Assembly: GCA_009761415.1 (NCBI GenBank)
Contig: QUOL01000010.1
Coordinates: 1,455,296 to 1,519,295 of the forward strand
DNA from: Sarcomyxa edulis
Lineage: Eukaryota > Basidiomycota > Agaricomycetes > Agaricales > Mycenaceae
Direction: 5' to 3'
Length of the DNA: 64,000 nucleotides
Shown: positions 50,556 to 61,600 of the stretch, piece after piece
Numbering within the stretch: position 1 is the stretch's first letter
Layout of the letters: every line of letters starts with the position of its first letter
Notes under the pieces: model-generated
What the model was told of the DNA's origin: nothing
Seen by the model: the letters and a program-made list of their open reading frames with translations, nothing else
Databases searched by the model: none
Translations under genes and position numbers: made by a program

Positions 50556-51408
50556 ACGCTTAAAGAGAAAGTATCGCTTCCAAGACCTGTGAGTCCAATG
50601 TGTTGACGAAGATAACGATTTTTATGAGACTGCGATCTATACAGATTACCGTGAGCGTTGTAGTTTATGTCTATATTATATGGCGCTATCACTTACCTTT
50701 TCTGTACGGGGGGTAGATTTTTCTCAAAGAGAATACCTTGTACTCTCAATACTACTTCGTCTGAATGGGTCTCGCCATCGTCGTTGACCTTTGGTCTTCC
50801 GAGTCTCCATATATTAGGATTCTCGAATGGCAACAAGTTAATATCTTCAAACTTGTATATATAAATACATCAGTCTCAACAGTTTTGTGAATGAAAGAGA
50901 TCCAACGCACTGATATTGTACTTAGTTGAACGCATGGCTTGTTTGCATTGGTAGTCGACTTTATACGTGCAGCAGAGATCTCCTCCAGTCTCGCTTCTAC
51001 AAATTTGGTCAACAAGCTTTGTCTTTGTGAAATGAACCTCTATGCTTACTTGCAGCTGCAAAATTGTAGTGACCATCCATGTCGCTTTTCACAGTGTCCA
51101 CAAGGGAAACAAGAAGAACTTGAGCCAGTTCGCTTGACTCCAAACTGCTAGTGGTCCTATCTATATTTATCATTGTGCGATCGATCGGTCTACTTCCGAT
51201 TCGATCATTTACCTTGGCAACTGCAATTGATTCCAATCTATTTTTGCTCTGTTGGCTTCGGAGAGATAACTCCATAATTGAACAATGATTGATGTCTTGT
51301 AACCCTGTCAAACACATTGAATTAAATTGATAACTTGACTTCAACCTTGATTTTCCTTCACATATCCATTGTGTTCACTATTCTTTCCATAATGTTGCAT
51401 GTGGTCAT
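50556..51408 (-). pseudogene. Disrupted gene of unknown function, 5' portion (gene A)
   Basis: 5' part of the gene whose 3' part is at 24690-26657. Start uncertain: ATG at 51408 or 51390 (MERIVNTM); an open frame upstream lacks ATG. Readable exons include LQDINHCSIMELSLRSQQ, SSELAQVLLVSL, then (after an intron ending TTGCAG) VHFTKTKLVDQICRSETGGD, then INLLPFENPNIWRLGRPKV and HSDEVVLRVQGILFEKNLPP. The last exon starts after ACTCACAG near 50588 with LGSDTFSLS and is cut by the LTR; the frame resumes exactly at 26657. No known domain. Confidence 0.6.
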
Positions 51409-51621
51409 TGCTTGTGGACGATCGGTTGCAAAGTGTTTCGGTTTAGAATTCTGATCCCTTTTTTCCTTTTTTGGTTTAATTTGGCCAGAATCAGACTGGT
51501 CTACCCGTAAATGTACCTGCTTTGTTGTTCTTGGCCTCAAAACTGGTTAAGCCTCCCCTAATCCTAACATTTAAAAGACCACAATCATACTTTTTGTATG
51601 TCACTTTTTGTCGCTTTCGCC
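51409..51621. promoter_or_regulatory. Short divergent promoter between gene A and gene B
   Basis: About 210 bases separate the two opposite ATGs (51408 minus, 51622 plus), so they probably share control elements. TTTAAAAG occurs near 51570. Confidence 0.45.
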
Positions 51622-54552
51622 ATGCCTCCCCGTACTCGTCGCATGTCAGTATTCTCACTTGTGATGTAAATGCATGATTGTACTAACGACTTGTGTCCTC
51701 AGACCTAAACCTTCCACCCCTGTCGATTCAGATGGGGAGCCTGACGGTGTTGAAGAACCATATATTCCTGAAGATCTTGATCAGGATCTTGAGGGGTTTG
51801 TTGTCGATGACGAGGCAGAGGAGGGGGAGGAGGAAGAAGATGGAGTTTTGGCTGAAATGTGCGTAATTCATGATTCATATCACTTCACATTCATTGACTC
51901 TACATTATCTGTAGTTCTGACGTCGAAGAAGATAATCATAATGATCTTTCAGAGCCTGAGGAGGAACCTCCTGTAACGTATGTCAGTCTTGATTCTAGAT
52001 TGAAACACATTGACGACCATTATGTATCCATTTTTAGACCCACACCAAGGAAGAAAACCGTTCACCTTCAAATACTTTCAGACGAAGAAGATCCTGAAGA
52101 CGATGTCATGAAAACGTGAGTTTTTTTATCTCTACGTTTACAATTTTGTATTAATTTCCTTCGGTCATCTAGTCCATCGCCCACCAAAAGGCGCAGTAGT
52201 TTGAGACGTATCCCTTTGCCTGGAGAGGATGACATTGGCGATGGTGATTCTGGAACAACGTGAGTCAATTTATTGCTTTCTCTTTGAGCAATATTCAGTG
52301 TATATGTCAGACCTATGCCAGCGTCGAACAACAAGCCTGTAATTGTCGACCATAAAACTCCTGTCAGGAAATCTACGGTTCAAAAGGTTATCACTCCGGT
52401 TACATCTTCTTCGTAGGTTTCGTTCAATTTCCAAGTACGTTCTTTTTACTTATTACCAAATTGACTTTCAGGACCATTGAAATTTTCTCTGACGCCGAGT
52501 CAGATGGGTAAGATCTTTATCTTCTTGTGAATCTCAATAATATTAACGTCTTCTCAATTACAGTGTTGTTCCCCTCGATCGGGATGATTCGTAAGTATAT
52601 ATATATTGATATATTATTTCATTTATCTGACCGTTCGAACAGAATGTATCACGGTTCCAAACCAAAGAAGCCTAGTACTCCCATAGCCACGAGGTAATTG
52701 TCATGATTCCTTATCGATTTCCTGTGATACTGATATATTATCAGGGGCCAGAAGAGATTACAGATTGATCTATCTCCTACCGCTGATGTCTCGGATGACG
52801 AAGTGTAAGTTTTGTATACTATTCTCCTACTTGTGTGTCTCACAAATGTACAGATTGAAGAAAGTCAAGATTTCTGCTACCGTCTCCCAAGTATCGCCAA
52901 AGAAACAGAATGTTCAGTATGTATATCTCTGATCTCTCTTGTGAGCCTGTATACTGAATTATTTGCAGAGCGCCATCCACACCATCTGCGAGGAAAATGT
53001 CACCCATCAAAGCGCCCAAATTCCAGTAAGCTATTCTTCACGTCGGGTATGATACGCAATATCAATGATTGTCTCTAGAATCATCAAGAAAGAAGATGTT
53101 CCCAAGCCTACTCTGGAATCATCTCCGTTCATGTGCGTCAGTATAGTTTTCTGATCTTTCTTGTCGTTAATGTGATGTTGCGTAGTGCTAAAAAGGTAGC
53201 ATTGAGCAACGGAAGTAGATCCAAACCCAATGACGATGCAGAGTTCAGCGACTCCGAGATAGTTGTCAAAAGTCCAGGAGCCAAGTGCGTGTGCCCCACT
53301 TTGATTCCTTCTTGTACTCATTCTCTGCGTTAGACAAGTCTTGAAGCCCAAAGACAAAAAGGCTGCTGCCGTTCTTTTAGAAGATGCACTGGACACTACT
53401 ATGTACGACTTCCAGGTTTTTATATATGACAATATACTGACGATCTGGATGCATCAGAATTGTCCCTGAAGTCTGTAAGGTATACAGATCTGATCTTACC
53501 GACCCCAAACTGCTCAAATCCTACAAAGGGCTTACGCCGCTGAAGTTCGTCAAGTTATTTTACTTTGATGTTTCTCTTGGCTAACGGTTATGATAGCGCT
53601 GCTATCCTGACGTCAACTTGGGACTCCCGTACGGGAGGACAGGCCAGGTATTCTGGCATTCTCCAGCAGTCTGACAGAGTGATTGTCAAGTGAGTATTCC
53701 AGGATCCGTCTTTAGCATGCACATCACTTACCTCCAGTTCTTAGACATTTATACAATGCGGTCACCTTCAAGAACCATAAGCGTTATGTCAACCTCTCAC
53801 GAGTCGACCCTCGTTTACTCAGTAACCATTCTCTTGTCGCCAACAATTCAAGATTTGCAATATATATGAAGTCTGGAGGTCCCGCCATTTGTTTATCGAC
53901 AATTGTCGTCGGACAATCTCACTTGTTGGAGAAGTCTGGTCCCGGACTTTTGTCGAAGAAAATTGATGGTACTTTTTTGTCTCTAGAGTGGGAGCGGTTT
54001 GTGGCGGTTGTATGTTCCATCTTTGGCCACTCCGAAATGCAGGCCCAAATCAGCGTCACCAACCTCACGTTTGCAACCAGATCGGAAGCTGGAGGTGTGT
54101 TCCCTTCATTTTATCAAATCTGATCACTTATCCAAGGTGTACTTAGGTGCCACCAATAAATCTCAGCCTACCGGAATGTTTGGAGCTGCACCTTCTCCAG
54201 CGTCGCTCTCTCCTTTCAAGCGCAAGGCGGATAGCTCGTCATCCTCCGTAAAATTGATACTCGATCCTGATGACATTGGTGCGATCATTATTGCTTATTT
54301 GTTCTGTATTATCATTCTGACCCCTCTGTCTTTACAGTCCCTGTATATGATGCTCGTATCGCTGGGATTGACTTCGCAGATTTGGATGATATTGGCGAGC
54401 GTTTGCCCTCGTTCGAGGAGGAACTTCCGCAGTACTCGACGGCTCTTGTAGCTTACACAGTATCAACGTACAAACAGGGCAAAGCTCCTAAGCTCTGGGT
54501 AGCTAGTTGTAATGTTCAATGGGTCGCAGTCTTGGCACTTCCCAAGGCTTGA
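51622..54552 (+). CDS. Gene B: acidic/basic, many-exon protein of unknown function
   Basis: ATG 51622 (MPPRTRR), first intron after 20 nt, then PKPSTPVDSDGEPDGVEEPY. The first 1.8 kb is a string of small exons of acidic and basic low-complexity sequence (DEAEEGEEEEDGVLAE; SPTKRRSSLRRIPLPGEDD; PRKKTVHLQILSDEEDPEDD), typical of a disordered nuclear protein. From about 53460 a folded part follows: VCKVYRSDLTDPKLLKSYKG, NAAILTSTWDSRTGGQARYS, RHLYNAVTFKNHKRYVNLSR, MKSGGPAICLSTIVVGQSHL and FVAVVCSIFGHSEMQAQISV; the end is KQGKAPKLWVASCNVQWVAV, stop 54550-54552. No family recognised. It is divergent from gene A and convergent with gene C. Exon joins in the first half are approximate. Confidence 0.6.
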
Positions 54553-54683
54553 CCAACCGTAATCCTTACTTCTTATCAGAATTACTTATCCTGTCGTTGC
54601 AATGGAAATATATTGCTCCAAATGTCGTTCAAATTCATTTTTTAGCTAATAATACATGACGACAAACCCTTACTCGTCCCTCG

Positions 54684-57349
54684 TCAAATCCTTCGGCATA
54701 GTGCAAGGTTCTGTGTACGTACGCTCAAAGTCCTCGTAGGTTCCTGTCGCCTGGTATTTATGTCACGAGCATTCAGACACTGCTTCACCATCCAATAGTC
54801 TATCCCTCTGGTGTAGCTGATCAGCTGTACCCGGAGTCCTATATCTGCTGGACCGCTAACAACTACCGCATAATCCTTAGGCTGTGAAGGTCGGACTGGT
54901 TGAATTGAGGCTATGGACGCAATTATTCCTTGACCTCGTTTACAAGTTGCTGTGTGCACCTTGATCACCTCGGTTCCTTCCTTGACAACACCGTCGAACA
55001 CAATAGTTCCCATGCCTGATAAACCCGAAGGCGTTGAGAATGTGACTTGGATGTCGTCGTTCCACCTCAGATCCGGATGAGCGATCCAGCTTGGACGGGA
55101 TTGTGCTGCATGATATCATTTGAGATCCAAGTATTGTGCGTTATGAAGACACTTAAATGATGCTTACGCAGAACTATGTCTGGCATTGGGGCTGCGGGAT
55201 CCCATGCAGGTTCTCGAGGCCCTGTTTGTATCTCTGATTCTTCGGCGGTCCACAATGGAGTGGACGGCGGTGCTACAGGTGACATAGTTGGTGCTAGATA
55301 GCGCAAAGCTGCAGGAGGCGCAACATCGTCCTCTTGTACCGGAATATTAGTACTATGTATCATGTTAGTTCTTTCTCGGGTATAGACAAGATACATTGAC
55401 TCACTATATATGCACCAGATTATCTAATGAACATCGCACTATGACTTTTTTCGTTTGGACAAGCGGTGCGGATATCTCCACGTCAGCAAGTCCGTTGCGG
55501 TAGTCTTTTATATAGCCATTATAGCCCCTCCACTGCTTGACAGATGACTGTGCCTTGTCGCCCAAAGAGCTGACAATCGTAACCTTGAGATCTGCTAGAT
55601 GGTGGTTGTCGCGTTTGTAAAGTGCCTGAGGGTCTATCTCCACAGGAGCTGGTCCTAGGATGGTCGGATAAAGGGGAGTGGGGTTTGACATATTTGATAC
55701 CCGCTTTGAACGCTGCAGTCTCAGTGACCAAGCCTTTCGAATAAACTTATCCTCGATAAGCCTACTGGGTCAAAGAAATATACAGATATGCAACATACCT
55801 GACGGACCTCCTGATCACCTTGCATTTGACTAGTATCGGTGTTTGGTTGAACGTTACGCCATCTGAAATCTATGTTTCGCCGTTCCAAGATGTTTCCGAC
55901 AATATTTGGAGGATGCAAGTGGATGTATGCACACGTTACTTGATCGCCTGATACATGTATCACCCATGCTTGTATCCCATCCTCTGTTCCACCTATCGCC
56001 TCCACAAGATCCCCTATTTTGAAAACTCGCCCCAATGCCCTCTTGTCGACATCAAATTTTAGACCCGTCCGCAAATCCTTGATGACAACTAACCCTTGAG
56101 TGGATGCAGAGTCTTCGACAATCGTACCGATGCAATCCGCTTGAGGACCTTCCTCGATGACCACCCGTTGTCCGACATCCAGAGTGTTGCAGATGATTGT
56201 TTTCTCTAACCATGACAGGGATTCTTGGAACGTCGCCTCCCGAGAAGGATGTGCTTGTATACGCGTAAACTGTAAAAATTCGTCCGGGGTTGCATCCAAT
56301 GCCGACGCAAGATGTCTGATAGGAATCTGCATTTCCAGCAATCCATCGATGAAAACCATTCCTTTCATCACGTATACGGTGTTACGCCGAACTGAGGCAG
56401 GCCATTGGTGTGGATTGAACAATGCAGCAGGAGTTCGTTGGAAACGGGGTCTCTGCTTTCTGTCCTTGCCCTTTTTGTTCTTTGGGGCGTCGTTGCTCAG
56501 GCGAGGAATCACCCTGACTTCTACCATGCTTTGGTTTGCCACCGAAACATCTGTCACCATAGCAAGATCGTTTGCATACCGTCCTTTGGTGATACGAACC
56601 CAGGGAAAGTCTTTGATCGTTGTCCAGTGATGGCGCATTGAGAAGAATCGATAAACGTCTTCGTGAGTGATCTTCTGGATAGAGTGGGTGGAAATCAAAG
56701 GGAAATGGTTGCGAAACACGGTTAGAACACATTTTTTGTCCTGGGCTTCAATGTAGATGTAGCCTCGGGTTGCGGGCGAAGTGAATACGGACCGGATGCC
56801 AGTTAAGATGATATTGTTGCGGCGATTTGTTGACAAAGTGCTAAATCGTGCTACGATAACGTCTTCTGTCCCGGCCTACGAGAGTTTCAATGTTTGAGTC
56901 GGGGCCAGCAGAATATCAAAACTTACCTGGACTTTGAGACTCCATACTGGGTCGTCTGTATCAGTGCGCACCAGAGATTCGTCGTCCATCCTTGCCATTG
57001 TACTTCTAGTTACACTTGACGCTCCCATGTGCCGAATTCTCATATCCGCAACCTGGGCTTCCGACTCGCGTAGAAACAGATCCGGATCGAAGTGTTTGAA
57101 ATGGTGCTGCAGTATTGGGGGTGCATTATTGTTGTCGTTCTCGGAGACTTTGAATATATATGTTATCAGCTTATAATTACTTGACAAACATGCATCGTTT
57201 CATTGCTCACCTTTGCCGTTTACCGAACCCTCTGAATCTGTATCCTCTTCCTCGTCTGATCCGTCTGATTCGTCTGATTCGTCGGCTTCATCGTCAACGA
57301 ACGTCCTTGCGATTGCTGTGATTTCTTCCCTTCTGCGTTTCGATGACAT
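54684..57349 (-). CDS. Gene C: Spt5-like protein with NGN-like and KOW domains
   Basis: ATG 57349 gives MSSKRRREEITAIARTFVDD followed by an acidic Asp/Ser/Glu run, the layout of Spt5 N-termini. After exons with SLKVQ, the main exon (56836-55800) starts with an NGN-like fold (TRGYIYIEAQDKKCVLTVFR) and then a KOW-type motif WVRITKGRYANDLAMVTDV. Further KOW-like blocks: LDVGQRVVIEEGPQADCIGT, RVFKIGDLVEAIGGTEDGIQ, and near the end QAGSLIRIWRNDDIQ. Spt5 with Spt4 is the universal RNA polymerase II elongation factor; this copy diverges strongly (weak KOW glycine pattern, extra C-terminal region), so it is probably an accessory paralogue rather than the housekeeping gene. Convergent with gene B, divergent from gene D. 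Confidence 0.7.
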
Positions 57350-57720
57350 TGTATGCTGCCTCGAGCGTTAGTGTGATTTGATACATACACGCCGTTGTAA
57401 GATTCCAATACTCACCAATTTTCTGATCTTGTTATCACCCCTTATCTCGCCTGTCTTTGCCTCGGAACTGTCCAGATCTGTCGATAACAAAATACCTGTC
57501 TGTATGGTGACTATTAGCTATACACATTCCTGTCATTTCATTTTCAACGCGCTAATTTCAGGCCTATTCACCGCCTTTGTTCTGATTTTGGGAGTTGTTA
57601 TTTATCGTCCAACGTTCCTTTATTACTCTAACTATTGTTGTATTTATCTGATAGGCGGAACTTACCGTGAAAGGTACGACAATATTGTCGTATATCGACT
57701 TGATGCAGATCGGAGGTGAT

Positions 57721-57905
57721 GGTTCAGAAAGAAGATTTGCAAAGTCGCGTTGGGACTTGAAGTACCGACGCGCGTCGGAAGGTCTTGGTACACAGGTGTA
57801 CACAGGTCCATGGGCCGGGCTCCGTGTATCCTTGTTTACCAAGACCTTCCGACGCGCGTCGGTACTTCAAGTCCCGACGCGGCTTCCCAGATCTTCTTTC
57901 GAACC
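57721..57905. repeat. 185-bp palindromic MITE-like element
   Basis: Arms of about 70 bp (57721-57792 and 57836-57905) are inverted copies: left GGTTCAGAAAGAAGAT, right ATCTTCTTTCGAACC; both contain ACTTGAAGTACCGACGCGCG or its complement, and within each arm CGACGCGCGTCG is itself a palindrome. A centre near CACAGGTGTACACAGG separates them. Foldback DNA element without coding capacity. Confidence 0.85.
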
Positions 57906-58126
57906 ACAATCATCTCACTCCGCCCTATAGTGTAAGGTACGTTTTTTGACTCTCTTCAGTCTATTATAGTAGAGTAGCATTAGTGGTAGACAATACACCG
58001 TGCCAGAATGCATCACAATTACAATAAGAGAGTAGTAAAACGAACAAAAAAGCCTCAAGGGCTGACATGTTAAAGTGTGGGCGTACGCAGCTGCATGAAG
58101 TCCGTTACTGAATACTGTTTTGCAGC

Positions 58127-58415
58127 TCTCAGGTCGCCACTATCGTTTCACTACGCTGGGATTGGGAGGGGAAACGGGGAAGATTGGGAGGGGAAACGGG
58201 GGGAATTGGGAGGGAAACTGGGGAGGATAGGTTGCGAGCGTGAGGTTGTGGGTGCGGCAAGCCCATATGAACCGAGGTGCGCCACTTATGATTCTCACTA
58301 CGCTGGGATTGAAAGAGGAAACAGGGAGGATTGGGAGGGGAAACGGGGAGCATTGGGAGGGGAAACGGGGAGGATTGGGAGGGGAAACAGTGAGGATACG
58401 TTGCAAGCGTGAGGT
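58127..58415. repeat. G-rich minisatellite in two tandem blocks
   Basis: Two blocks of about 145 bp, each starting CACTACGCTGGGATTG and ending GCGTGAGGTTG or AAGCGTGAGGTTG, contain three to four copies of a 19-bp unit like ATTGGGAGGGGAAACGGGG. Runs of three or more G at short spacing make G-quadruplex formation possible on the plus strand. Confidence 0.85.
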
Positions 58416-58420
58416 TGCAG

Positions 58421-58541
58421 TCCTCCGTCCCCTATGGAGGCAATGATGTCAGTAGCTCAATCCACACCCCGATCATTGTACTGACATCATTCCGCCTCGA
58501 TCAAGATCGAAACAGCCCCTGTCTCCTGTACGGAGGATCTT
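58421..58541. repeat. MITE-like hairpin
   Basis: Inner inverted repeat 58436-58498 (GGAGGCAATGATGTCAGTA ... CTGACATCATTCCGCCTC), with outer TCCTCCGT and ACGGAGGA at the margins. The core AATGATGTCAGTA matches the hairpins at 25670 and 25822, pointing to one family. Confidence 0.65.
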
Positions 58542-58646
58542 CCTACCTCTCGAAATCTCTAGACCATCCCCACTGGTATGAATTCATGACCATGTCATTG
58601 TTTCGTTCCTGACCATGGCCCTACTTTCTGTAGCATTGATCAAGAC

Positions 58647-61600
58647 ATGAGCAAGATGCCCGTACTCGATTCTCCTAACGATTCCCCTAACAATTCTCCT
58701 AACAATTCCCCTAACGATTCCCCTAACGATTCCCCTAACGATTCTCCTAACGATTCTCCTATCAGTATTTCTCCTGTCATCCAAATCTCCTATCCAGGCC
58801 TATATAACTCCAAGCTTCACAGGGGGTCATCTGTTCGATTACTACTCTATCGACCTTACTTTGATTATACGTGAGTACCTAGCTGTTTCTTGATCAATCC
58901 CCCCATTTCTGACGCTACTTCAGTCTTTTGTGTGTCCTTTCATTACAAATGTCTTCCACAGCAACCAACGCAATGCGCTCCCTTGGTCCTATCTTGGGAA
59001 TTGAAACGCATGCTCTCCGCGATCGTCACTTGCCCACTCTCTATGTATTTCAAGGAATACACCCCCTCAGTCCATACGGCAAACGCGTTCTCGTCAGACT
59101 TCAAGACAGATCCAAGAAAGCTATGAAGAAGACCTTCGAGTACGATTCAAAGCTCGAAGTTCCCGCTGGAGATGACAAGCAGATGGCCGCTCTAGGTGGG
59201 TTTTCACTTTTGATCTATATTCTTCCCAACGTGACTAACTCAATCTCAGGCTTACTAGAATTGTTTCCAGGAGATGTGATATTCAGTCGGGACAAGGATG
59301 GTACCGGCGACCCCATCGACGACATTATAGCTATATGGGTTACTGGACCGTGCGTTCCTTTTGCATATTCTTGTGTCGATTTCACTGACTTGGTCCATTC
59401 AGCGACGACTTTCCTGCCCAAGCTATACTCGACTTCAACAACGCACGCGATCTAGTTCTTGGGCCTCAAGAACTCAGAACTTCGTGTAAGCCACACATCG
59501 ACGGATCCAAGAAAGTAGTAGGAGGAACGGCCTTGGAACGTACCGGCCATCACGGTAAAACCCCCCTCAAGCCCGTTAAAGCAGATGGTGGACGGTGCTA
59601 TACTCTTGGACCATCTTACCAGTGGACTCCAACCTACATGTCTCCTTGCGCCGGGAGTAAGCTTCAGGGTGGGGAGTCTGAGTCTTCCATAATGCGTAGA
59701 AAAATTATACTGGTAAGTTCGACTTCATACCTTCTGATTTCCTCAAAACTAAGTTGAACTATAGGCTGGATCTGTATTGGCCAAGACATCAATGGAACAT
59801 GCACCGCCCGAGATACGAGACAATATCAAGGCTCACGCTAGCATGTTAAATGTTCCCGGACTTGGTGTTGAAGGTAACGACACCTACTCTGCAATTCAAA
59901 TCAACATACAATCAGCTCAAAATTACGGTCAAAGTAAGCATCTAATTATCCGTCCTCTCCCTACTAACATTGTGCAATTTCTTATAGCCAAGATGGCCGA
60001 AATGAAATTCTTCGGATCAGCTCACTCCGACGACATTGATAGTCCGGCCCATTTTACTCATATGGTAGTCAACTCGGACTTGCCTGCAGATTACCATCCT
60101 GGCCGCTTCCATATTCTCAGCTACGGTGTCTATGTCACAACATCCAACAACCGCTGCATCTGCTTTTCTGGATTACTGCGACACGGAGGTTCTTCCCCTA
60201 CCGCTCCTTTTGGTCAGCAAGTTCGACCCGACGCTACACGGGTGGCGCTTATCTTCTATGTCGCATACACTATGCTGACCGGTACCGCACGTCTCCCTAT
60301 CTGTGCTTTACCTCGTGGACGCATGTTGAAAGCCTCTCAAGAGATAATCAATATAAAGTGAGTTACATCTAAATATATTATACACATCTATTAACATTGC
60401 GATAGGCCTCAACGAAGAGAAGATAACGGATGGTGCAACAGCTCAACCTACGCTGAAGACGGTGGGGTTCTAGCGGAACCCTTACCTCACGTCAGGTTTG
60501 TTGCTCGATCCCTATTAGAAGTTGTTTTATACGCGGTCCGTCAACTACCTGAAGACTATCGCATGCAAGTCGACAGTCAGCAATTACTTGACAGTATCAC
60601 CCTCGAATCGAATGGGCATCGCCAAACCACTGGACTCTGGGACTTGGCTCCTGGCTGGGCGCGTGTCCCAGATGCGCCTCTCCTTCCTGGCGGTCTACCA
60701 CTTCTACAGCCTCAAGATGCTGTACGCGAAGCCCAGGTACACAAATGGGCAAAATTCCATCAGAAAATTGCAGAGACCGTTCCGAGAGCTGTTGCGAAGG
60801 GAGACACAATGCCTTATGTGTTTTCCCCAAAGTCGGTGAAACCTGTCTATTATGAATACGACGACGACGACGGTTTCATTACGGACAAGTCGCAACGTCA
60901 GGTAGCAACAAAAATGCGAGCTGATCAGGAGGTTGATACATTCCGAGGTCCTCGACCTTCAAATTCTCGAGCTCCTAGTGCGTATATCTTAGTTTGTTTA
61001 CCCCGTTCGATTCTAATTATTTCACAGAGTCTACCTCTGCTAGCAAAAAGAGGAAAGGTGCATTGTCTTCCGTTTATTCTCTTTTGCTTGTCTTATATTT
61101 GGCAGGTACTACTGATGGGGCAAACTCGTCACCTTCAAAACAATCCAAACGTCTCAAACGTTCAATCCCTGCCACCGTACATTCATCCGATGACGAGGGC
61201 TCTAATACGCCCGTACGCAGTCGTTTCAACAGCACTCGTCAAAAGGGTCATCCGTCTACCTCCAAGAAATCCAGTATGTTATCTTTCTTTCTTTCCAACT
61301 ATGCACTTGTCGCTAACGCGTATTTGGCAGTGCTTGTTGTGCCTTCCAGTGATGATGAGGAAGAGGAACGTGATCGTATTGCGTTGAGAGGCCTCCCATA
61401 CGGCTTTAGTGAGTCTGTCGTTCTTTGCCTACCTCTCTGTTTGGCTCATTCATATCTTGGTTTAGGGCGTAGCTTTGATGTGGAGTCTGAATCTGGTCAT
61501 TCAAATGGCATACAAAGTCCTGCCATTCCTTCCAGTGATCCTGAAGTGGATGGTGAATGGTATGAGAGCGATGGTACGTCTTCCCCTTATAGTTTTTGCC

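Larger units (their letters stand above)
57350..58646. other. Repeat-rich spacer between divergent genes C and D
   Basis: 1.3 kb holding a long palindrome, a G-rich minisatellite and a MITE-like hairpin, listed separately. Open frames across them are by-products of the repeats. Confidence 0.6.

Noticed and set aside
58077..58446. Gly-rich open frames over the G-rich repeat
   Set aside because: Frames are open on both strands only because the minisatellite lacks stops.
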